A stretch of DNA of 64,000 nucleotides from Cubamyces lactineus (lineage: Eukaryota; Basidiomycota; Agaricomycetes; Polyporales; Polyporaceae), in assembly GCA_022376465.1 (NCBI GenBank), contig JACDTU010000006.1:1364001-1428000 (forward strand). Direction: 5' to 3'. A program made the translations under genes and the position numbers. Positions 55,252 through 64,000 of the stretch are shown piece by piece (positions within the stretch are counted from its first letter, which is position 1; every line of letters starts with the position of its first letter). The notes below the pieces were generated by a model. The model saw only the letters and a list, made by a program, of their open reading frames with translations, searched no databases and was not told where the DNA came from.

Positions 55252-57706
55252 ATGAGCAGCAACCGCGACAAGTTCACGACGCCAGTGAGTTCGACAAGCA
55301 AATTCATCTCTTCCATACCTCGCAGCAATGCTATAAAGCGCGATTCTCTCGCCGCGGAGCTCGAGCGAGGTGAGTGGCGGCACTCGTCTACGCGATCAGC
55401 GACATTCATCACGTTGGTAGACCCACAGCTCTCCACCGCCAAACGACAACAGCGCACTCAAGCGTTCTCCACTCACATGTCTCAAGCAGCTGTGGAGAGA
55501 CAGCTTGCCGCAGCGCAGGCCGCGAAGCTCGAGCTAGAGTCCAAGGTCCGGGAGAAAGAGCTGGTCATTGAACGGCTAGAGGGCGACCGACGGTATCTAG
55601 CAGAGCGGGAGAAAGAAGAGAGGGAGGAGAAGGAACGCGAACGCGAAGAATATGTTCAATACAAGGTACGCGGCAGAAGTTGCTCATTGTGGTACAAGGT
55701 ATTCAGTGTGCCTACTGCAGCGAAAGGCAGATAGTGAGATCAGATCGCTACGCTCCGCGCTGCAAACTCTACGAGAACAACAAGTCGATCTAGAGGAAGA
55801 GAATTCATCTCTCGCTCGAAGCACGTCGCAGACCATCGCGACTCAGAAGTCTCAGATATCCACCCTCACTCATCAGGTCTCATTACTCGAGACGAACTAG
55901 CTGAACTCAGGAAGCTAGCAGAGGATCGCGCGCGAGCCTTCGAAGAACTGCAAACCCAGTTCGACGAACTCGGCGCGTCACAGGGCAGCTTCAGTCAGAA
56001 TGGCGCTCAGACGAGGACTGGGCAGTTGTACGCGAAGAATTGCACCGTCAGGCGGCGTATATGCGTCAACTCCAGGTCACAAACGCCAAGCTGACTACAG
56101 AGCTAAACACGCTCCGTGAGAGGCAAACGAGCGTCGAAGTCCTGAAGGAGCAGAAGCGTGAACTTGAGCGCAAGGTGCGCGGCGCGGAGGAGCTTCGTGA
56201 GCGAGTTGTCAAGCTCGAGGCAGAACTAGATGCATCGGAGGAAGGAGAGAGAAGAGTGGTGAGTGTTAATGTGCTTGGCGGTTATTATGTGCTAATATGC
56301 GATAGGGTACGCTCACCGAGCCTACGACACCTTCCAAGACGCCAGTCTCCGTCACCCAGAGTCTTTCGGCCCTCCGGCTCGCTCATGCAAGGCTGCTCGA
56401 AGAACACGGCTCCAGCGTTGCACTTCTCCAACATCGCGAGCAAGAATTGACCGAATCCCAAGCACGCGAGGCAGACGCTGAGGGCACTATCAAGGAACTT
56501 CGTGCGGAAGTGCGCTCGTTGAAGGACAGAGCGACGCGGAGCGAGCACAAGGTCTCCCTTGCACAGCGCGAGATAGTTTCCTCCAAGCTATGGTGGTAAG
56601 TTGCCGATGCATGCAAGTCCCAGTACATGAACACTCAAGTTGTCATAGGCGAGTTTCAATGCGGAGGAAGCTGCCCACGGCGAGGCCAAGACAGGAGATG
56701 GGCAGACACAACCTATCCAGGAGCTCGAGGCGTTGGTTAAAGACTACAAAGAAACCGTCGCTGACCTGGAGAAGCAGCTCGCGGACGCTCGAGCGAATCC
56801 CGTGGTTGCGGAGGACAAAGAGGGCAAGAAACAGCTTCTAGCAGAGCTCGAGCTCGGAGCGCACAAGGAAACTCGAACTCGAGAAGCGTACGTACACTGA
56901 TGTTATATGTTCCGGCTGCTCTAACAGCGATGTGCAGAACTCAAGGAGGCGAGGCCGAGATGGAGAAGCACCTCGAGAAGATCGAAGAGCTCGAGCAAAC
57001 GCTGTTCGATTTGCGAGGAGAGATTGGCGCGGGTCGACACATCCCGCCCGGTACCCGCGTGCTTTGTCTCCGAGACAATCCCCGCGCAGCAGTGGAGGAC
57101 CTCAGCAGGGCGGCCATGGACCGCTTGAAGAGCGAGAATGAGCACTGCTCAAGCGACTCAAAGACCTGAGGAGGCGGGGCGCGAGGCTCGGGCGGGAACG
57201 TGAGTGGTGAAGAGCTCGTTCCGCGCGAGAGCTACGAAGTGGTCGTGAAGGAGAAGGCCAAGCTTGAGGAAGAGCTCAGACACAGGGAAAAGCGACTGCT
57301 TCGTCTGCAGCAGGTCAGTCTTTTTCATAGGATCATACAAGTTATCGTCCCGCCGCCTGCCGCTCACTGTTCGACGACGCATGTAGGTATTCCACGCAAA
57401 GAGTGCCGAGTTCCGGGAGGCGATCGCGGCGATCCTCGGGTGAAGCTCGCGTTCTACCCGAACGGACAAGTGGCGTCACATCCCAGTATGACTCAATGCG
57501 CGTTCGTCTTTCAGCCCGACAACGCGAAGGCTGGGGGCGCGAAGATGACGCTCATCGCGCAGGGCGATGGAGGTCCTGAGGACCTCCCACAGCTGATGCG
57601 CTACTGGATCGAGGAGGAGCAGTGCATTCCGTGTTTCCTTGCCAGTGTCACGCTCGAGTGTTATGAAAAGAATAAGATGGAGAAGGCGCGCTTGCAGCAT
57701 GCATAG
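55252..57706 (+). CDS. MAD1: Mad1 spindle-assembly checkpoint protein, frame broken by small indels
   Basis: Coiled-coil checkpoint protein that recruits Mad2 to unattached kinetochores. The product is about 720 residues. Long coiled-coil stretches run through the gene, e.g. LESKVREKELVIERLEGDRRY, LNTLRERQTSVEVLKEQKREL and VKDYKETVADLEKQLADA. The C-terminal domain is diagnostic: VFHAKSAEFREAIAAILGVKLAFYPNGQV after helix EEELRHREKRLLRL, resembling the Mad1 C-terminal globular fold, preceded by a GTRVLCLRDNP motif. The reading frame is interrupted at about 55898, 56000, 57080-57100, 57140 and 57180 by 1-nt changes with no splice sites. At least two look like homopolymer length changes: an extra C at CCCC (about 57078) and a missing G shortly after. 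I think sequencing error is likelier than a real pseudogene, because MAD1 is usually single-copy and the flanking coding sequence is well conserved. Confidence 0.8.
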
Positions 57707-57943
57707 TGTACGTTGCGAATGGTTTCCTGGTCTCTCTCTGTACTATGGACATACATATGGACGTGCTTTGTTTCTGCATCTAACAATGTATCATCTCTTG
57801 GATTGATGCTCACTCAAGCCGTGGATCTGTATGAACGATCGCCCAGCCAGCGGACTTCGTACGCAAGGAGTTATATCGACGTACTCTACCGAACGCTAAT
57901 GACGATGGTTGTATTAGGTATCGATGTACAGTGGACATACAGC
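57707..57943. other. Short convergent intergenic region
   Basis: 3' ends of MAD1 and of the minus-strand LRR-like gene. No gene is seen. Confidence 0.5.
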
Positions 57944-59498
57944 TCATCTCAAGTGTTCAAAGGCTTTCCGGGCTGGAGCTATGCCCAGAATCAAGAAGTC
58001 GAGGCCTCCGAGTTCGAAGGTGACAGCCGCGAGGGTAGCACAGGCAGCCCGGTACATTTCCGGTGAGATTGCTGTAAGCTGCATACATTCAGCATTCGCG
58101 CGGTTACAACGTTCGATGGCTAAGCCAAGTACTCACCCTGGAGGGCGCGACCTTGCGAAGTGCGCTCGCTGCAGTGATGTTGACCCATATCAGGTACCAG
58201 TCGCCCAAGATGGCCTCGAGCGAGTTGTCGTGCTTCCAACTTTGCTCAATGTCAATGTTCGGGAATAGGCTATCGACGCATTGCGCGATCTGGCCGCCTG
58301 CGCGTCTTCAATCCGTGTCCTAGAGGAATGCGTGATGCGGAACACCCGTAGCGGGTGGCCGCGCTCCTTGGGGGTGGTACCTTCGGCGGCCGCCGCTTGA
58401 TCGTCACGCCGAGATTCTTCAAGTCCAGCTGTGGGAGCACCAGTTCTTCGAGCTTGCGGCAGTTGTCGGCGAGAACGTAAAGGCGTCGAGTGTGGGTGGC
58501 TCCGAGGTACACTGCGCGCACGATATCACCAGACGGCGAATCTCGGGCCAAGCAGACGCGATCTGCTCTATGTCATAGTCGCGCACGCACAGCCGCGACT
58601 GCACCACCTCGAACTCGACGTCCCTGAGGTAGTGCAGGCTCAACAGTGGCTGTAGAGTAATGGCGAGCGGTATGTCCGAGAAACGCTTGTGTGGCTCGTC
58701 CTCTCGCAGCTTTACCGTATGCAAGTTCTTGAAGGCCGCCGGCTCGAGTCGAATGGAAGACGAGAAGTCGACTCTGCCAGCTCCGCAGAGGATCTCGTAT
58801 TGGTTTCGCCGAGAGTAGATGACAAGGCTTTTTATGGCGGCCTCTTCCAGCGCGGCAACGAACTGGATAATCGAGGGCAACTCACCGCGCATGATGAGCG
58901 CGACGGAGAGATTCCGGGCCACAATGACAATGCCCCGCAGGCGTTCCGGGCGAAACGTGGGCACTTCGATGTCGTAGCTTGTAAGCTCTTGGATTTGGAA
59001 GAGCCGTTGCAGGAAGATCTGGTGCGACACATGCTTCATATGACACTTCGCGTGCGAAACGTGCATCAGGGGTGTCGTTGTCTCCGGCGTATTTTACACC
59101 ACCACGGGTTTGTGGCGCATACGAAAGTGGGAGAGCGTTAGAGCAAATGGGGCAAGACGGGGAATGGATTCTAGGGGGTACGCTCCCATAGTCAGCAGTT
59201 CGTCTTCGTTCACATCACTCACGGTATCTCTGGAAGGTCCGACGCTGAGGATGAGAGATAGAGTGTCCGAGTCGTGAGAGGAATGTGTAGCAGCGTGAGT
59301 ACCCATGATGCAGCGGTCGGTGGCGTAGCTGGCTAACGGGTACTGGGAGAAAGTTGAGGTAAGGTGGTCGAGTCGCGCCCTGCACGTCCTGGGTTGTTGG
59401 CGTGTGATCAATCTATCCGGCTTTGAGTACCAAGGACAAGGTGGGCAAGAGGACGTCTTCAAAGATCTTCTCACAGACGAGAAAGATGCTATGGTCAC
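57944..59498 (-). CDS. Leucine-rich/F-box-like protein with disrupted frame
   Basis: The minus strand shows a long conserved-looking protein with leucine-rich (RNI-like) character: LQRLFQIQELTSYDIEVPTF, LRGIVIVARNLSVALIMRGELPSIIQFVAALEE, FKNLHTVKLREDE, LQPLLSLHYLRDVEFEV, IEQIASAWPEIRRLVIS and LADNCRKLEELVLPQLDLKNL. Similar layouts occur in the many F-box proteins of mushroom fungi, whose substrate domain is a solenoid; the expected F-box would be near 59450, where the frame is unclear. Frame jumps lie near 58470 (before LADNCRK), near 58300 and between 59090 and 59100. The 3' end (ISPEMYRAACATLAAVTFELGG, stop at 57944-57946) joins through an intron beginning GTGAGT. Name and function are not recognised. 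Exact exon borders are uncertain. Confidence 0.5.
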
Positions 59499-59571
59499 AA
59501 AGGCTGGCGCTCATGAAGCGCGGCCTGTGAACTCGTCATTCATGAGACGTCAGGCGTGAACCTTTGCTTGA

Positions 59572-59580
59572 TATATATAA
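59572..59580 (+). promoter_or_regulatory. TATA box candidate
   Basis: TATATATAA lies 100 bp upstream of the ATG at 59681, the next plus-strand gene. Confidence 0.5.
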
Positions 59581-59680
59581 GTACCGCATGCATAGAGGGG
59601 TTAGTACCCTCCCTCATCTTAAGCTTTGTGAAGGTATCACTCGGCGACATGCTCGCAGAACGTAAATCCCCCGATAAAGC

Positions 59681-60413
59681 ATGGCAGTATACCTTCTCAC
59701 CTTTCTTCCCCCAGCGAAGATTGGTCTTCTCGTCCCCTTGCACGCAAAGCCCGAGCAAGTTGGCGCCGTCGCTGTCTTCTTGAATGTCGGCTACAGTCTC
59801 ATGACAGGCAATCAAGAGCCAGAGACGCTCCAGTGGTTTGCCGTCAAGTATGAAAACCAACCCGTTTACGCGATCTTCGACACCTTCGCCTTCGAAAGTG
59901 GGCGGAAGGCTCATATCGATGGGAAAGCGGCCGACGCGCTCAGAGCGAACGCTAGTGTGCTGCTCGCGCAAGCCCCAGACATCGCAGGAGGCCACCTCGA
60001 CGTCTCAGCTAGTAAGGTGCGGCCAAAGGGCGCGGAGACGGATGTGAAGAAGGGCTTGACGTGCGGGTTGGGGGTGCTGCTGAAGGCGAAGGCGAACAAG
60101 GTCTCAGAGGTTCGCGACTTCCTGAAGGTAAGCATGACTATTCAGAATTGGTGACGACCTGTCGTGTTGAATGCTTTGCACGAAGGGTGCGCTTCCCTTG
60201 GTAGAGGCTGAACAGGAGACACCGTTGTGGTACGCAGTAGAATTTCCCGGAACGAACGTCTTTGGCATCCTCGACTTCTTCGAAACACCCTCTGGACTTG
60301 ACCTGCACTTGAAGGGGGAAGCAGCGAAGGCATTGTTGGCTAAGGTGGACGAATTATTGGAAGGACCACCCGACGTAGTGACGGTGGAGGTGTTGGGTGC
60401 TACATTGCAGTAG
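59681..60413 (+). CDS. Small protein of two duplicated dimeric alpha-beta-barrel-like domains
   Basis: Two exons give about 227 residues. The product consists of two similar halves. The first (KIGLLVPLHAKPEQVGAVAVFL...LQWFAVKYENQPVYAIFDTF...IDGKAADALRANASVLLA) matches the second (GLGVLLKAKANKVSEVRDFL...LWYAVEFPGTNVFGILDFF...LKGEAAKALLAKVDELLE) position by position. Each half has the strand-helix-strand pattern of ABM/ferredoxin-like alpha-beta barrels: a strand with V/L-rich core, a helix, then WYAV and FGILDFF strands. Such folds often make dimers that bind small molecules; in a fused pair the two halves would mimic a dimer. The intron at about 60130-60187 keeps frame. There is no signal peptide, so it is probably cytosolic. 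Function is unknown. Confidence 0.75.
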
Positions 60414-60896
60414 ATTTGAAGGACATCCACTATGTCATGTACTGATGCTCGGAGGTTAACCGGCCGCGCTCTGGCGACGCATATAGCCAGCATAAAATCA
60501 GCTTTGACCAGCTTCCAATATCTCAACAGAACTAGGCGGCGTACGTTGAGACTTTGGGGCATTTCAAGTTAACCGCGTAGGTCTGATAGCGCTGAAGATG
60601 CAAAATCAACAGTCATGGCCTGCGCTCGAGCATGCTACATTCGAGGATGGCATATATGGAGCTCCGCGGTGGTCGTGGATGAGGGCAATAGGCAATAGGC
60701 GCCCGAGAAAGGCGGTCGATGGTAGGCACGTGAGCGGACTGAGCTGAACCGAACCGGTCGTTGCGAAGGAACCGAACCAGGATCAGGCGTCCTACGTGCC
60801 ATCCGTGATCCACGTCGTCACTTCCAATACATCTCATTAACCCTACTTACTTCACGTATTCTCTCCCCTTCCTCCCCTCCTTCTCTACCTTCCAAC
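60414..60896. other. Intergenic region
   Basis: 480 bp; 3' end of one gene and the promoter of SEC13. No gene is seen. Confidence 0.55.
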
Positions 60897-62204
60897 ATGG
60901 TAAGCGTCTCGTCCAACACAACGCATGTACAGAACATTGATCCTGGCGTTGCAGCCGTCGACGGCAGCAGGGGAGCCAATCCCAATCGAGACGTCCCATG
61001 AGGACATGATTGTAAGCCTCGCGCTCCAGCCGCTTCCAACGCGTCTTGACCTCTGTGCAGCACGATGCTCAGCTTGACTACTACGGGAAACGTCTTGCGA
61101 CATGTTGGTCAGATCGTACAGTCAAGGTATTCGATGTTGTGGGCGGGGAGGCGCAGCGGAGCACTGGACATACCCTCAAAGGGTGAGCATCGCCCTGCGT
61201 AGGCCCTCTGGGTCGTCATTGACCTATGTATATATGTTTGTAGCCATACAGGTCCAGTCTGGCAAGTCGCCTGGGCACACCCCAAGTTTGGCCAGATTCT
61301 CGCATCATGTTCGTACGACGGCAAGGTCTTCATCTGGAAGGAGCAGCAGGGCCAGGGAGCGAGCCCGGGCGGATGGACTAAGATCAAGGAGCATACCCTT
61401 CACAAAGCCTCAGGTGTGCAAGCACTCGTATCACGTACATCTCGTCGTCTGACTAGCTCCAGTCAACTCTGTCTCGTGGGCACCTCACGAGCTTGGCGCG
61501 ATTCTCGCTTGCGCATCCTCGGATATTGCAATTGTCTGACAATCGACCATGAGCATAGACGATGGTAATTGGGATGCAGCCGTCTTCGAAGGACACGCCA
61601 TCGGGTGCAACGCTGTGTCCTGGGCGCCCGCCGTCCAACCTGGCTCGCTCATCGTCCCCCAACCTAGCAACACTGTCCCTGGTCAACAGCCCACCGCGGT
61701 GCAGAGCGTGAAACGGTTCGCGAGCGCGGGTTGCGACAATCTCGTCAAAATCTGGGGCTTCCGCGAGGAGACGCAGGCGTGGGTTCCAGAAGAGGTCCTC
61801 GAAGGCCATACCGACTGGGTCCGCGACGTCGCGTGGGCGCCGAACATCGGCTTGCCCAGGAGTTACATCGCGACGGCCTCGCAGGTGCGTTCTGATACAA
61901 CGCGCAATACAACCCCGCGCGGCATATTGACGAGACTTGCGTACAGGACAAGACGGTGCTCATTTGGACAAAAGACAGTCCTACGTCGCCGTGGGTCAAG
62001 ACCGCGCTCGACCCCTCCGCGTCGTCCGTGTCCCCGACCGGCGGGGCGTCGGCGCCCGCAGGCAAGTTCCCCGACGTCGTCTGGCGCGTGTCGTGGTCGC
62101 TTGCGGGCAACATCCTCGCGGTCAGTTGCGGGGATGGTAAAGTCACGCTTTGGAAGGAGAATTTGAAGGGCGTATGGGAGTGTGTGAGCGACATGACGAG
62201 TTGA
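60897..62204 (+). CDS. SEC13: Sec13, COPII coat and nuclear-pore WD40 protein, with an in-frame TGA
   Basis: Six-bladed beta-propeller that forms the COPII cage with Sec31 and is part of the Y-complex of the nuclear pore. The start is a one-codon coding exon: ATG (60897-60899) is followed directly by GTAAGC, and the next exon (from 60955) reads [34 protein letters not shown]. Further recognisable pieces are [143 protein letters not shown]. The length, about 320 residues, is normal. A TGA at 61539-61541 interrupts the frame after ASSDIAIV, between two conserved blades, and no intron fits there. A conserved Ser is also Trp (CWSDRT, about 61108). Either this copy is broken or the base calls are wrong. 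Confidence 0.88.
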
Positions 62205-62664
62205 ACGTCGACCCGTGCGAGAGGCGACTTGCAAGCGGCGCGGATGTGTGGGGCTAGGAGTGGTGCTGTACTATTGGAGGTAGCCGGTGTATAGGTCGTT
62301 CTAGGTGATGAATGCAGGCACACTCGTTTCTCGTGTCCTCCCGGAACTGTACATACTTCTGAGTAGGCATCGTTGTTGGGGTGCTACGGATGTATGATAA
62401 TGCATTCCGAGACAACGCTCTTCGCGGTTCAAAGTGCCATTGGGAATTAGCTACTGTCGACGCCGGCGCATTGATGTGTTTCATTCTTCTACGGCTTCTA
62501 CATCATATGTACTGAACCGGAAGCCACGAACCACCTCAATACTGGAATCAAACGTAGTCCCATGGTCGATACAATTCACTGCCATGCTTAAAGTATGTAC
62601 TATGAATTCCCAGCCTAAGGGGGTACAGACATAACACTCTGCCGGATCCTTTCCTGCCCATTTG
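62205..62664. other. Convergent intergenic region
   Basis: Holds the 3' ends of SEC13 and of the minus-strand FunK1 gene. No gene is seen. Confidence 0.55.
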
Positions 62665-62670
62665 AACGTC

Positions 62671-64000
62671 TCAAGCCTGTGCTCTCCCCGCCGCCGTCTC
62701 CTCCTTGCGAGCTGCCTTCTTAGCCGCCCTCTTCTCTTTGCGAGCTGCCTTCTTGGCCGCCCTCTTCTCTTTGCGGGCTGCCTTCTTAGCCGCCTTCTTC
62801 TCCTCGCGGGCTGCCTTCTCAGCCGCCTTCTTCTCCTTGCGGGCTGCCTTCTCGGCTTCACGCTGCTCGACTACCTTCATAACATTCTGGATAACGGTCT
62901 TGATCGCCTCCCTAGTGAGGATCTTTCTCATCGGCGCCATGCGGCGGGTGAAGGCACCTGGCTGAGAAGCGTTGTGGTCAATGTGATCATCGTAGGTATG
63001 GTCATTGCCGGTAGCGTCGTTGGCGGTATGGCCTTTGCCAGTATGATCTTTGCCGGTGTTGTCGTTTGCGTCAGTCTGATCATGAGCGACATCGGAGTCG
63101 GTGTCATCAGTGTCGTCATCGTCATCGTCGTCGTCGTCGCTGTCGCTGTCGGTATCATCGCGCCCATAGGCATTGAGAATAAGGAGACGGAACTCTCTGA
63201 TGAGGACGGGAATGCCGAAGTGTTTGAACCGTTTGGTGACAGGCGGACGCTTACGATCAAGCTTCCCATTGAAGAGGAGTGAGGTTTTGACCTGGGAAAT
63301 TAGGCAGAGATTGAGCTTCGATATTTTCGTAGTACTGGTTGTCTCCGGTTGAGCCTTTGAGCCACGACTCGCATTCGACGGAGGCTGTGATGCCTGACTT
63401 TTCGACTGGCCCTTGGCGAACTCCCACTGATTGAGGAAATCATCGATCCGTGTTTGTAATTTTGGTTCTTCGAAGTAGTCGACCCTCATAGTACACCACA
63501 ATGCAACCCAGAACAGGGACTCGTAGTCGTGATGAAGCTCATGGAGAACATGAGGGTCGCCCGGGTGGAGCGCTAGGTCTTCCAGGAGTTCTCGTGCCAT
63601 GAAGGGTAGAGTCCCTGTGCGATGCTTCGCTGTCGGGCCTCGTGGTGTCCCATCGTCGTTGAGCATGACAGCGAGATCGAAGTCGGTCAAGATGAAGTCC
63701 GCACGACCCCCAGTCTCATCGCACATGATATTCGACATGCTGACGTCCCGGTGAAGGATCTTTGCGTCATGGCGGAGACGGTGCAGGCCTGCAAGTTGGA
63801 CGGTCAGTGTTGTCTTTCCATGGCGCGCTCGAAGGGGGCTTACACTCAGATATTTCATCCACCATCCGGATCAGATCCCGTGGGTGCTTGTGTAGTCGCT
63901 GTTTCAGGGGTGTATACATCTTGACTACGATGATCCGTGCCACCCGATTCTCGTAGTTGTAGAACGCGCCGCAGTGCTTCACCACGCGGGCGCGGATGCC
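62671..64000 (-). CDS. FunK1-type fungal protein kinase, copy 3 (5' part outside the window)
   Basis: The 3' part of a FunK1 kinase runs off the right edge. Visible parts are the core segment VKHCGAFYNYENRVARIIVVKMYTPL (63900-63985), nearly identical to the array copies, then an intron at the same place as in them, ILHRDVSMSNIMCDE, ILTDFDLAVML, HRTGTLPFMA and ESLFWVALWC. The tail differs: a long Asp tract (DSDSDDDDDDDDD, about 63115-63160), a His/Asp/Thr-rich stretch of GNDHT-like units and a Lys/Ala/Arg-rich end ending at the stop at 62671. It belongs to the same family as the array at 33-41 kb but points the other way, so it is either an inverted or an independent copy. Confidence 0.9.
62701..62858 (-). 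repeat. 33-bp tandem repeat, about 4.8 copies
   Basis: Units begin at about 62701, 62734, 62767, 62800 and 62833. They encode an 11-residue Lys/Ala/Arg/Glu unit in the C-terminal tail of FunK1 copy 3. Units differ by a few bases, so the array is older than the perfect 21-bp array in copy 2. Confidence 0.85.

Noticed and set aside
63115..63160. Asp-coding trinucleotide tract as a separate microsatellite feature
   Set aside because: It is an in-frame acidic run within FunK1 copy 3 and is described there.

Overview
The window looks like nuclear DNA of an Agaricomycete, most likely a wood-decay fungus of the polypore type. The coding DNA is GC-rich and the genes carry many short introns, mostly about 50-70 nt with GT...AG ends. 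Families typical of mushroom-forming fungi are present: FunK1 kinases, a polyporopepsin-type aspartic protease, a DUF262 protein and F-box proteins. There are no bacterial operons, no CRISPR arrays and no recognisable virus.

Layout. 1-5.4 kb is gene-poor and holds a 590-bp non-autonomous hAT-type element (2866-3455). 5.4-13.4 kb holds two tandem oligopeptide transporter (OPT) genes. 13.8-14.7 kb is a cyclophilin gene on the minus strand, apparently built for both mitochondrial and cytosolic forms. 14.7-18.4 kb is intergenic and contains an intron-bearing tRNA-His. Then come a small proline-rich membrane protein (18.4-19.6), an Msb1/Mug8-domain polarity protein (20.0-23.8), a trypsin-fold protein that appears to have lost all three catalytic residues (24.5-26.1, minus), a TPR plus CCCH zinc-finger protein (27.4-29.6) and an F-box protein (29.9-32.1). 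32.9-40.9 kb is a FunK1 kinase array: two intact genes with a decayed copy between them. Next are an aspartic protease (42.2-44.1), a four-AT-hook protein (44.6-47.3), a tRNA-Lys, a mitochondrial ferredoxin reductase of the Arh1/FDXR type (48.1-49.7), a secreted six-hairpin glycosidase (50.3-52.2), a DUF262 gene (52.8-55.1, minus) divergently paired with the spindle-checkpoint gene MAD1 (55.3-57.7), a leucine-rich/F-box-like gene (57.9-59.5, minus), a small duplicated alpha-beta-barrel protein (59.7-60.4), SEC13 (60.9-62.2) and the 3' part of a further FunK1 kinase running off the right edge (62.7-64.0, minus).

The genes do not form one pathway. Housekeeping genes (cyclophilin, FDXR, MAD1, SEC13, tRNAs) are mixed with lineage-expanded families (OPT, FunK1, F-box, DUF262, protease). 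The points most worth a second look are the triad-less protease homologue, the cyclophilin whose cytosolic start codon is created by splicing, the FunK1 array with its relic and independently expanded Lys/Ala tails, the hAT-type element, a 143-bp divergent promoter with an E2F-like palindrome, and a run of genes from 52.7 to 62 kb whose reading frames are broken by small indels or a stop, possibly assembly errors.
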